This document shows, one piece after another, positions 25,994 through 33,703 of a stretch of 42,460 bases of DNA. Source of the DNA: Paenibacillus sp. MSJ-34 (GTDB lineage Bacteria > Bacillota > Bacilli > Paenibacillales > Paenibacillaceae); the NCBI RefSeq assembly GCF_018918005.1, contig NZ_JAHLPR010000052.1, positions 1 to 42,460 of the forward strand, given 5' to 3'. A model generated the notes under the pieces. It made no database searches and was not told the origin of the DNA. It saw only the letters and a list, made by a program, of their open reading frames with translations. Positions within the stretch are counted from its first letter, which is position 1. The number at the start of each line of letters is the position of its first letter. The position numbers were made by a program, and so were the translations under genes.

Positions 25994-27253
25994 TTATTTA
26001 TTCAAAATTTGCTCGGCTTTCTTGTTGAAAGCGTCCATTTCTTTTTGTACGTCCGTTCCGCCGCGATAAACGTTCTCGAAGCTGCTCAAGAAGTTTTGCG
26101 CGATCTCTTCGAATTGCTTGATAATCGGCATCGGCTCGGCCGTCTCTAACTGCTCGCCGAACACTTTGAAGTTCGGGTCTTCCTTCAGCATAGGATCCTC
26201 CCAAGCTTCTTTCGCGGCAGGCAGCGATTTCGTCAATTCCATCCATTTCAATTGCGTTTCCGGCTTGCTCATGTAAGCGACGAATTTTACCGCCGCATCG
26301 GCATTTTGCGTATATTGGAATACGGACAAGTTGGATCCGCCAAGCGTAGATTTATTGTTATTTTTGGCCGGCAGTACGGCAGTGCCCCATTTGCCTTCCA
26401 AATCAGGCGCTTGTTCTTTAATCAGATTCACCATCCACGGTCCGCTGATGAACATCGGCGCGACGCCATCGCCGCGGAAGCCTTGCACGGCATCCAATCC
26501 GAGATCTTTCGGAGCCGAGCCGTTCTCGAAGAAGCTGTTCATGAATTGAACCGCCTCGACGAATTCCGGTTGGTTAAACAACGGTTTGCCGTCGGCATCG
26601 AACAATTCCGAGCCGTTCTGACGGGCGAACATGAAGCCTAACGATTGTTCCTTCGTGTCCAAGCTGATGCCGTATTTATTGTCGCCGCGATCGGCCAGCT
26701 TTTTGGCGGCATCTTGCAATTCTTCCCATGTTTTCGGCGCTTCGTCGTATCCGACTTCCTTCAACAGGTCGGAACGGTAGTACAGAACGCGGGTATCGAT
26801 ATACCACGGCACGCCTACATACGCATTCTCATATTTTCCAGTCATAATGGAGCCGGGATAGAAGTGGTCCTCGCCCAATTCCGGGTATTGCTCCACATAC
26901 GGCGCCAAATCCATCAATGCTTTCGCGGACGCGAATTCCGGAATCCAGGTCGTCCCCATTTGCACGACATCCGGACCTTTCTTGGAAGCGACCGCCGTCA
27001 ACAACTTGTCATGCGCGGTGTCCCAAGGCAATGCCTGTACGTTCACCTTAATGTTCGGATTGTCTTGCTCGAACTGTTCGGCGATCTTCGGAAGCGACTT
27101 CGCTTCTTCTCCCATCCCCCATACGTTGAGCGTGACTTTCCCTTCTTTATCTTGGCCGCCGGCAGATTCGTTATTCGAGCTAGACGAACATCCCGCGAGA
27201 ACCCCCATAACGAGCAACGTTGCAGCTAATACGATAGATAATGTTTTTCGCAT
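25994..27253 (-). CDS. Sugar-binding lipoprotein of the ABC importer
   Basis: 419 residues with a lipoprotein signal (LVMGVLAGC) and a Ser/Asn-rich linker. The mature part is of the extracellular solute-binding protein family 1 type: VTLNVWGMGEEAKSL, NIKVNVQALPWDTAHDKLLTA, PDVVQMGTTWIPEF, YVGVPWYIDTRVLYYRSDLL and MFISGPWMVNLI. The position next to GH3 and GH94 genes suggests it captures beta-1,2-gluco-oligosaccharides, like the Listeria innocua protein in the same gene setting; this is inference. ATG at 27253 has AAGGAAG seven bases upstream. It is driven by a promoter with an operator at about its start point. Confidence 0.93.
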   Translation of the reverse strand: MRKTLSIVLAATLLVMGVLAGCSSSSNNESAGGQDKEGKVTLNVWGMGEEAKSLPKIAEQFEQDNPNIKVNVQALPWDTAHDKLLTAVASKKGPDVVQMGTTWIPEFASAKALMDLAPYVEQYPELGEDHFYPGSIMTGKYENAYVGVPWYIDTRVLYYRSDLLKEVGYDEAPKTWEELQDAAKKLADRGDNKYGISLDTKEQSLGFMFARQNGSELFDADGKPLFNQPEFVEAVQFMNSFFENGSAPKDLGLDAVQGFRGDGVAPMFISGPWMVNLIKEQAPDLEGKWGTAVLPAKNNNKSTLGGSNLSVFQYTQNADAAVKFVAYMSKPETQLKWMELTKSLPAAKEAWEDPMLKEDPNFKVFGEQLETAEPMPIIKQFEEIAQNFLSSFENVYRGGTDVQKEMDAFNKKAEQILNK

Positions 27254-27420
27254 TTTTCAACTTCCTTCCGCTAACTTGGTATAACATTCCTTTTAATATT
27301 GGTTTTTCAAACGAAAAATATTTACAGATCAATACAGGCTGCGAACACCTCCCGTGACATCGAATCGTCCCCCTCCCGAATAAGAAACAACCATAGAGAC
27401 GGGTGGAAATGAAAATTGGT

Positions 27421-27430
27421 GAAACGTTTC
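27421..27430. promoter_or_regulatory. Operator O1, GAAACGTTTC
   Basis: A perfect 10-bp palindrome between the importer promoter and the binding-protein gene, about 60 bp inside the expected transcript. Sequence and position fit a LacI-family (or CcpA cre-like) site; binding here would block elongation or help loop to O2. Confidence 0.72.
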
Positions 27431-27474
27431 TCTAAAGCGTAAATTTTTTTCAAAACGAGTGTAATATCTATATC

Positions 27475-27484
27475 TAAACGTTTC
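27475..27484. promoter_or_regulatory. Operator O2, TAAACGTTTC
   Basis: AAACGTTT is a perfect 8-bp palindrome lying 7 to 17 bases downstream of the importer -10 box, i.e. at the likely start of transcription. This is a classic repressor position. It matches the other three sites in this gap in core sequence. Confidence 0.75.
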
Positions 27485-27491
27485 GATACTC

Positions 27492-27520
27492 ATTATATAA
27501 CAGAGTGAAATCGTATACAA
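27492..27520 (-). promoter_or_regulatory. Promoter of the sugar importer operon
   Basis: On the minus strand TTGTAT (27520-27515), a 17-base spacer and a perfect TATAAT (27497-27492). Operator O2 covers the predicted start site. An alternative TTGACA at 27538-27533 has no matching -10 at the right distance. Confidence 0.7.
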
Positions 27521-27534
27521 GTGGTTTTTTTGTC

Positions 27535-27556
27535 AAATTTGAAACGTTTCGAATTT
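27535..27556. promoter_or_regulatory. Operator O3, extended palindrome around GAAACGTTTC
   Basis: AAATTT-GAAACGTTTC-GAATTT is a 22-bp palindrome with one mismatched pair, the best dyad of the four. It sits between the two divergent -35 boxes, 25 bp before the GH3 promoter, so it could serve as the central site for DNA looping to O2 or O4. Confidence 0.78.
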
Positions 27557-27580
27557 CAAGCCGTGAGGACAAATGCTTGG

Positions 27581-27609
27581 TTGACTCCGTTGGAAAACGT
27601 TATTATAAT
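27581..27609 (+). promoter_or_regulatory. Promoter of the GH3-phosphorylase operon
   Basis: TTGACT (27581-27586), a 17-base spacer and a perfect TATAAT (27604-27609). The spacer contains AAAACGTTA, an imperfect operator-like site. The likely start point is near 27616, just before operator O4. Confidence 0.8.
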
Positions 27610-27626
27610 GAATTTTATAGTAAATC

Positions 27627-27636
27627 GAAACGTTTC
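27627..27636. promoter_or_regulatory. Operator O4, GAAACGTTTC
   Basis: A perfect 10-bp palindrome about ten bases downstream of the expected GH3 transcription start. It is placed to stop the polymerase leaving the promoter and has the same core as O1-O3. Confidence 0.75.
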
Positions 27637-27726
27637 TATTAAATTGTCGATGGATACTGCGAGTGCGATGCAGTGCACAGAAAGGCTATGAAAATCGATC
27701 CATGCGATAGAGAGGAAGTTGTACAG

Positions 27727-29895
27727 ATGACAGAACAACAATTGGTCTCGATCCTGAACCAAATGACGATAGATGAGAAAATTGCTCAACTGCTGCAGCT
27801 CGCAGCGCCGTTCTACGAAGGAGCGGAAGGCGAGGGGCAAATTACGGGCCCGATGGCGGCCATGGGCATCTCGAAGGAAGTCGTCGCCAATACCGGTTCC
27901 GTGCTTGGCTTGACCGGAGCGCAGCAAGTCATTCAAGTGCAGAAAGCCCATATGAACAACAATCGCCTAGGGATTCCCCTATTAATGATGGCCGATATCG
28001 TGCACGGGTATAAGACGATCTTTCCCGTTCCGCTCGCGCTAGGATGCTCCTGGGACATGCAGCTGGCGGAGCGAACCGCCGAAATCGCCGCCGCGGAAGC
28101 GGCCGCGGCCGGCGTTCATGTCACCTTCGCGCCGATGGTCGATCTCGTAAGAGACCCGCGTTGGGGTCGAGTCATGGAGTCGACGGGAGAAGATCCGTTC
28201 TTGAACGGCGAATTCGCGCGGGCGTTCGTCCGCGGCTTCCAAGGGCGCGACTTGACCGGGGACCCGTCGCGGGTCGCCGCCTGCGTCAAGCATTTCGCGG
28301 CGTACGGCGCGGCGGAAGGCGGCCGGGACTATAATACGGTCGATATGTCGGAGCGGCAATTGCGCGAATATTATTTGCCGGCGTACCAAGCGGCGCTTGA
28401 CGAAGGCTGCGAAATGGTGATGACGTCGTTCAATACGGTAGACGGCATTCCGGCAACCGGCAATCGGCGCCTGATGAGAGACTTGCTTCGCGACGAATGG
28501 GGCTTTGACGGGGTGCTTATCTCCGACTGGGGCGCGGTGAAAGAGTTGATTCCGCACGGCGTGGCGGCGAACGAAGCCGAAGCGGCCCGCAAAGCGATTC
28601 AAGCCGGGGTCGATATCGAGATGATGACGCCGTGCTATGTTCGCCATTTGCGCGATCTTGTCGAAACCGGGCAAGTCGAGGAGGCGCTCATCGACGAGGC
28701 GGTGCTGCGCATCCTGAAGCTGAAGCGGAAGCTCGGCTTGTTCGACAATCCGTACCGCGGGGCGGATCCCGAGCGGGAACGCGAAATTGTGATGTGCGCG
28801 GAGCATCGGCAAGCGGCGCGGGAAGCCGCATTGAAATCTATCGTTCTGTTGAAGAACGAAGGGGTGCTGCCGCTGCAAGAGGATCGCAACATAGCGTTGA
28901 TCGGACCGTTCGCGCAGAGCGGAGACATTCTCGGCCCTTGGTCGTGGCTCGGCGAACAAGAGGAAGCCGTCCGGTTGTACGACGGGCTTCGAGCGATATC
29001 CGGCGCGAACCGCGTCGTTGCGGCTCGGGGCTGCGGCATCGAGACGGGGACGGATGCGGAATGGGACGAAGCGTTGCGGGCGGCGCGGAACGCCGATGTC
29101 ATCGTGCTTGCGTTGGGCGAACATTCCGAGATGAGCGGCGAGGCGGGGTCGCGGGCGAATATCCGGCTGCCGCAAGTGCAGTTGGAGCTGATCGCGAAGC
29201 TGAAGCCGCTGAACAAGCCGATCGTTGCCGTCTTGTTCAACGGCCGCCCGCTCGACCTGCACGGCGTATTCGATCAAGCGGACGCGGTGGTGGAAGCCTG
29301 GTATCCCGGCACGGAAGGCGGAGCGGCGATCGCCGAACTATTGTACGGCAAGCATAATCCATCCGGTCGTTTAACGATGTCTTTCCCTTATGCCGCCGGT
29401 CAAATTCCGGTCTATTACAATCATTTCAATACCGGCCGCCCGCAAGGGGCTCCGGACGCGCAGGAGCGTTATGTGTCGCAATATTTGGACATTCCGAACG
29501 AACCTTTGCTGCCGTTCGGCTACGGCCTGAGCTATACGTCGTTCGAATATAGCGAACCGGCTATCTCGTCCGGGACGATGACCCCCGAACAACCGGTGCG
29601 GATTCGCGTTCGCGTCACCAACACCGGGGACGTTGCGGGAGACGAGGTTGTGCAATTATATGTGCGCGATGTGGCGGGCGAAACGGTCCGTCCGGTCAAA
29701 GAATTGAAAGATTTTCGCAAAATCTCGCTGCAGCCGGGAGAAAGTAAAGAAGTGGAATTCATTTTATCGGAGCGGCAATTGCGCTATCATCATACGAATT
29801 TGGAGTGGATCAGCGATCCGGGCGATTTTGTCGCCATGGTCGGTCCGAACAGCCGCGACACGGCGGAACTGACATTTACACTAACGAAGCAATGA
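27727..29895 (+). CDS. GH3 beta-glucosidase, probably acting on sophorose and short beta-1,2-glucans
   Basis: Cytoplasmic glycoside hydrolase, 722 residues, with no signal peptide. ATG at 27727 is chosen for GAGAGGAAG eight bases upstream; the frame opens 18 codons earlier with GTG. The N-terminal barrel has MMADIVHGYKTIFPVPLALG, RDPRWGRVMESTGEDP, CVKHFAAYGAAEGGRDY and the nucleophile Asp267 in GVLISDWGAV. The second domain carries the likely acid/base Glu region LGEHSEMSGEAGSR. A fibronectin-III-like domain closes the protein (EVVQLYVRDVAGETVRPVKELK). It is followed after 15 bp by the GH94 gene; the Listeria innocua locus has the same pair. Substrate is inferred from that context. Confidence 0.93.
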   Translation: MTEQQLVSILNQMTIDEKIAQLLQLAAPFYEGAEGEGQITGPMAAMGISKEVVANTGSVLGLTGAQQVIQVQKAHMNNNRLGIPLLMMADIVHGYKTIFPVPLALGCSWDMQLAERTAEIAAAEAAAAGVHVTFAPMVDLVRDPRWGRVMESTGEDPFLNGEFARAFVRGFQGRDLTGDPSRVAACVKHFAAYGAAEGGRDYNTVDMSERQLREYYLPAYQAALDEGCEMVMTSFNTVDGIPATGNRRLMRDLLRDEWGFDGVLISDWGAVKELIPHGVAANEAEAARKAIQAGVDIEMMTPCYVRHLRDLVETGQVEEALIDEAVLRILKLKRKLGLFDNPYRGADPEREREIVMCAEHRQAAREAALKSIVLLKNEGVLPLQEDRNIALIGPFAQSGDILGPWSWLGEQEEAVRLYDGLRAISGANRVVAARGCGIETGTDAEWDEALRAARNADVIVLALGEHSEMSGEAGSRANIRLPQVQLELIAKLKPLNKPIVAVLFNGRPLDLHGVFDQADAVVEAWYPGTEGGAAIAELLYGKHNPSGRLTMSFPYAAGQIPVYYNHFNTGRPQGAPDAQERYVSQYLDIPNEPLLPFGYGLSYTSFEYSEPAISSGTMTPEQPVRIRVRVTNTGDVAGDEVVQLYVRDVAGETVRPVKELKDFRKISLQPGESKEVEFILSERQLRYHHTNLEWISDPGDFVAMVGPNSRDTAELTFTLTKQ

Positions 29896-29910
29896 AAGCG
29901 AGTGGAAGCT

Positions 29911-32900
29911 ATGACAACGTTGTTACACCCGAATTTCCACGTTAAGGCGGGAGATTTAGAGTTTACGTTTCTGAACAGCGGCGATATCCGCGAAATCAGG
30001 CATAACGACACGATGATCAATCAATGGATCGCGAATCCGATCGACGGATCGCTCAACAATATTTACCTTCGCTTGCATCGCGACACGGGAATCAAGGTCG
30101 TTCCTTTGCTGGGCGTTCACTCCGGGAGCGAAGTGCGTTATACCGATACGCAAGTGATTTGGGAAGGAACGGCCGAATCGCTGTCTTATCGGGTTACGTT
30201 CACCTTGACGCCGCAAAGCATTTGGTTCTGGGACGTTCAAATCGAGGGCAGCGGTGCGGAAGTGGATATTTTATACGGACAAGACCTCGGGCTTGCCCAT
30301 AAAGGAGCCGTTCGTTCCAATGAAGCGTATTTGTCGCAATATATCGATCATGCCGTATTTGAGGACGAAACCAAAGGGTACGTCGTATGCTCCCGCCAAA
30401 ATCAGCCTCAGCAAGGCATATTCCCTTATATGCAGCAAGGCGCTCTAACGAAAGCGATCGGGTATTCGACGGACGGATTCCAGTTTTTCGGCCTGTCGTA
30501 CAAAGAGTCGAATGAACCGGCCGCGTTCGGCAAAGAGCGTTTGGACAACGAGGTATACCAATACGAATTTGCTTATACGGCGCTGCAATCCGAGCGCGTT
30601 ACGCTGGACGGGAAAGCGCAATTCGTGTTCTACGGCTTGTTCCGTCCCGACCATCCGCAAGCGATTGCCTCTTTGGAATTCGCGGCGGATGTGGCGGAAG
30701 CGTGGAACCAAGCGAATGGCGTGAGCGAGCAGGCTTTCACTCCGGTTGAACCGGTACATCTTAACGCGAAGATCGGAGCCCCGCTGCAAACGGAGGCCAT
30801 GACGATCGACGAGATCGACCGTTTGTTTCCGGACCGCCGTCAGGAGGAACGCCAGGACGGGGAATTGCTCGCTTTCTTTACCGGGACGCATGAGCATGTC
30901 GTGCTGAAGGCGAAGGAAATGCTCGTCGAGCGCCCGCACGGCCATATTATCATGACAGGGAACAATGCGCGGCTGAACGACCAAGTGTTGACTTCGACAT
31001 CCTATATGTACGGCATCTTCAATTCGCAGTTGGTTGTCGGGAATACGTCAAATAATAAAATGATCACCAACGCCCGGAACGCTCTCAATGTAATGAAAAC
31101 GTCGGGACAGCGCATCTATGTTGAAAGGGACGGCCAATATCGTCTGTTGACGATGCCTTCCATGTTCGAAATGGGCTTCAACTACTCGCGATGGTATTAT
31201 AAAACGGCCGACGATACGCTCGTCATTACGAATTTCACGACAGTGGATACGCCGGAAATTCATTTGCAAGTACGCTCCGAGAGCGGCAAATCGTATCGTT
31301 GGCTCGTCACGAAACAGGTGATTATGAATAACAACGAATACGATGCGCCGTTTCATATGGAGCAGGCAGGGCCCATCCTGACATTTACGGCCGATGCGGC
31401 GTCGGACAGCGCGAAGACGCTCCCTAGTCTCTGCTATCGCATGCAGGTAGAAGGTTCCAACGTGTCGGTGAAGGACGAGAGCGCCTTGGCGGCCGGAGTC
31501 CGTTCCGGGGATGCTTCCCTTGTTGTGCTTGAACTCAGCGAGAGCAGCGCATGGACGATGACCGTGCAAGGATCGATCCATGGCGAGGCAAGACCGTTCG
31601 TTCCCGTCGACGCCGACGCGGAGGCCGCCCGCTACCGGGCATTTTACGAGAAGGTGATGAACGGCTTCCGGCTTTCCCGCCGGAACGGGACTGGGGAGGA
31701 ATTCGGCAAAATCAACGCGCTCGCCTGGTGGTATACGCATAACATGCTCGTGCATTATTCCGTGCCGCACGGATTGGAGCAATACGGCGGGGCGGCATGG
31801 GGAACGCGCGACGTATGCCAAGGACCGACGGAATATTTTCTGGCGACGCAAAAATACGACGCAGTGCGCGAAATTTTGCTTGCGGTATACAGCCATCAAT
31901 ATGCGGATGAAGGCAATTGGCCGCAGTGGTTTATGTTCGACCGGTATTATCGGATTCAGCAGGAAGAAAGTCACGGCGATATTATCGTCTGGCCGTTAAA
32001 AGTGTTGGGCGATTATTTAATCGCAACGCGGGATTACAGTATTTTGACGGAACGGGTTCCTTATACGGACCGCCATAGCTTCGAGTTTACGGAAGAACGG
32101 GCGGCGATCTCCGATCATGTCGCCAAAGAAATCGACTATATGAAGCGAAACTTCCTGCACGATACGTTCCTGTCCTCGTATGGCGACGGCGATTGGGACG
32201 ACACGCTCCAGCCCGCGAACCCGCAGCTGAAGCAGTATTTGATCAGCAGTTGGACCGTCGCGCTGACGTACCAAGTATTCCGGCAATTATCGGATGCGCT
32301 CGCGCAAGCGGATCAAGCGTTAACGGCTCAGTTGCGGGAACTCGCCTCCGGCATTCAAGCCGATTTCCAGCGGTACATGCTGCAAACCGACGTCATCCCG
32401 GGCTTCGTCTATATGGAAGAGCCGGGGCAAGCGAAATTGATGCTTCACCCGACCGACGCCGAGACAGGTATACAGTACCGCTTGCTTCCGATGACGCGCA
32501 GCATCATTAGCGAATTGCTGGACGAGAAGCAAGCCGCGGCTCACTACGATCTGATCAAGCGGGAACTGTATTGTCCGGACGGCGTCCGGTTAATGAACCG
32601 TCCGGCCCAGTATGCCGGTGGCGTGAGCACGCATTTCAAGCGGGCGGAACAAGCGGCGAACTTCGGCCGCGAAGTCGGCTTGCAATACGTGCATGCGCAT
32701 ATCCGTTTCGTCGAAGCGATGGCGAAGCTGGGGAAAGCCGAAGAGGCTTGGAAAGGGCTGGAGACGATCAACCCGATCGGATTGCGGGATGCGGTGCCGA
32801 ACGCCGAACTCAGACAGAGCAACGCTTACTTCAGCAGCTCGGACGGCAAATTCAACAACCGTTACGAAGCGCAGGAACGGTTCGGCGAACTGCGCCAAGG

Positions 32901-33255
32901 CAAGGTGGCCGTCAAAGGCGGATGGCGCATCTATTCCAGCGGTCCGGGAATTTATATGAACCAGTTGATCTCGAACTGCCTGGGCATCCGCCACGAAGGC
33001 GATGATCTGATCGTTGACCCGGTATTGCCGCAGGACTGCGACGGTTTGCAATTCGATTTCAAGCTGAACGACGTTCCGGTACGATTCGTATACCGCGTCA
33101 GCGGCCAGCCGGTTCGCAGCGTGACGATAAACGGGCAGCAAATGGAATCGATTCGAACAGCCAATCGTTATCGTCAGGGCGGTCTACGCATTCGCGGCCA
33201 GGAATTGGCCCGCACGCTGAGCGCCGATGCGAACGAGATCGTCATCGAGATGTAG
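29911..33255 (+). CDS. GH94-type phosphorylase, probable 1,2-beta-oligoglucan phosphorylase
   Basis: 1,114 residues, close to the length of the L. innocua 1,2-beta-oligoglucan phosphorylase. It would cleave beta-1,2-gluco-oligosaccharides with phosphate, releasing glucose 1-phosphate. The N-terminal half is the beta-sandwich region (LHPNFHVKAGDLEFTFLNSG..., YLSQYIDHAVFEDETKGYVVCSRQNQ). The catalytic (alpha/alpha)6 barrel has VHYSVPHGLEQYGGAAWGTRD, EGNWPQWFMFDRY and YGDGDWDDTLQPANP; the acidic cluster at about residues 759-764 includes the place of the GH94 general acid. A jelly-roll end follows. ATG at 29911 is three codons after a GTG at 29902; the ribosome site is weak for both, and coupling to the GH3 gene is likely. 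Related GH94 specificities cannot be excluded. Confidence 0.86.
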   Translation: MTTLLHPNFHVKAGDLEFTFLNSGDIREIRHNDTMINQWIANPIDGSLNNIYLRLHRDTGIKVVPLLGVHSGSEVRYTDTQVIWEGTAESLSYRVTFTLTPQSIWFWDVQIEGSGAEVDILYGQDLGLAHKGAVRSNEAYLSQYIDHAVFEDETKGYVVCSRQNQPQQGIFPYMQQGALTKAIGYSTDGFQFFGLSYKESNEPAAFGKERLDNEVYQYEFAYTALQSERVTLDGKAQFVFYGLFRPDHPQAIASLEFAADVAEAWNQANGVSEQAFTPVEPVHLNAKIGAPLQTEAMTIDEIDRLFPDRRQEERQDGELLAFFTGTHEHVVLKAKEMLVERPHGHIIMTGNNARLNDQVLTSTSYMYGIFNSQLVVGNTSNNKMITNARNALNVMKTSGQRIYVERDGQYRLLTMPSMFEMGFNYSRWYYKTADDTLVITNFTTVDTPEIHLQVRSESGKSYRWLVTKQVIMNNNEYDAPFHMEQAGPILTFTADAASDSAKTLPSLCYRMQVEGSNVSVKDESALAAGVRSGDASLVVLELSESSAWTMTVQGSIHGEARPFVPVDADAEAARYRAFYEKVMNGFRLSRRNGTGEEFGKINALAWWYTHNMLVHYSVPHGLEQYGGAAWGTRDVCQGPTEYFLATQKYDAVREILLAVYSHQYADEGNWPQWFMFDRYYRIQQEESHGDIIVWPLKVLGDYLIATRDYSILTERVPYTDRHSFEFTEERAAISDHVAKEIDYMKRNFLHDTFLSSYGDGDWDDTLQPANPQLKQYLISSWTVALTYQVFRQLSDALAQADQALTAQLRELASGIQADFQRYMLQTDVIPGFVYMEEPGQAKLMLHPTDAETGIQYRLLPMTRSIISELLDEKQAAAHYDLIKRELYCPDGVRLMNRPAQYAGGVSTHFKRAEQAANFGREVGLQYVHAHIRFVEAMAKLGKAEEAWKGLETINPIGLRDAVPNAELRQSNAYFSSSDGKFNNRYEAQERFGELRQGKVAVKGGWRIYSSGPGIYMNQLISNCLGIRHEGDDLIVDPVLPQDCDGLQFDFKLNDVPVRFVYRVSGQPVRSVTINGQQMESIRTANRYRQGGLRIRGQELARTLSADANEIVIEM

Positions 33256-33264
33256 GCCTTCGCC

Positions 33265-33294
33265 GGGGCGTCGCCCCGGGGGGGGGGGGGGGGG
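33265..33294. repeat. GC hairpin followed by a 17-base G run
   Basis: CCGGGG and CCCCGG form a short stem around CGTCG, after which G continues for 17 bases (33278-33294), starting about 22 bp beyond the phosphorylase stop codon. Such a run is prone to slippage and to sequencing error, so its true length may differ. It lies outside any gene. Confidence 0.85.
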
Positions 33295-33379
33295 CTTGCG
33301 GGATTACGGGTTTGGCGGACGGCGGTGGGTGTACAAAAGGCGAAGAAAGCCCGCTTTTGGCGCCTCCCTTCCGTTGCCC

Positions 33380-33564
33380 ATTGGATAATATCCAATCATA
33401 TTGGCAATTTTTATGTAAAATTTGCAGACCCATTGGAAAACTTCCAATGAACTCAACCTTATTTATCATTTTCGGCCGCGTTTGCGAAGATTTCATTGGA
33501 TAAATTCCAATGAAAGGCCGTTTTACGAAGTCAGAAAGAAATATTCTACTGGATAAAATCCAAT
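33380..33564. repeat. Array E: four palindromic boxes, ATTGGA(N5)TCCAAT
   Basis: 17-bp boxes at 33380-33396, 33432-33448, 33495-33511 and 33548-33564 (centres 33388, 33440, 33503, 33556; spacings 52, 63, 53). They read ATTGGATAATATCCAAT, ATTGGAAAACTTCCAAT, ATTGGATAAATTCCAAT and ACTGGATAAAATCCAAT. Box 1 is perfect over 8-bp arms and box 3 over 10-bp arms (TTTCATTGGA/TCCAATGAAA). The array lies between the phosphorylase and the LacI gene, ~140 bp before the latter, and its palindrome is unlike the GAAACGTTTC operators of the same locus. Confidence 0.88.
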
Positions 33565-33627
33565 AGACGGATGTAGAATACAAGGAAACTTTCACATGTT
33601 AGCGCGGTGAAAATGGATGGAATTCGT

Positions 33628-33649
33628 CGGCGATCTTTCGAGATCGCCG
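33628..33649 (+). promoter_or_regulatory. Perfect 9-bp hairpin with TTCG loop upstream of the LacI gene
   Basis: CGGCGATCT-TTCG-AGATCGCCG is a perfect stem-loop 54 bp before the LacI-type start. It is followed by CAAATTTGC, not a T-run, so it is not a standard terminator; it may be an operator or an RNA hairpin in the leader. A -10-like TATAGT follows at 33660-33665, without a clear -35. Confidence 0.45.
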
Positions 33650-33703
33650 TCAAATTTGCTATAGTAAAGAAAATGGTGGAAATGAACGATTGGAGCGGGT
33701 GTT

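Noticed and set aside
27421-27636. Reading the GAAACGTTTC sites as CcpA cre sites only
   Set aside because: The sites are shorter and more symmetrical than typical cre, occur four times around one operon pair, and a LacI-type gene lies in the same locus. A CcpA contribution is still possible.
28039-31974. Long minus-strand open frames opposite the GH3 and GH94 genes (for example 412 and 308 codons)
   Set aside because: They are Arg/His-rich shadows of high-GC coding sequence. The plus-strand products have complete domains and catalytic motifs.
33628-33649. Rho-independent terminator after the phosphorylase gene
   Set aside because: The stem is perfect but no T-run follows on either strand, so I list it as a hairpin of unknown role.
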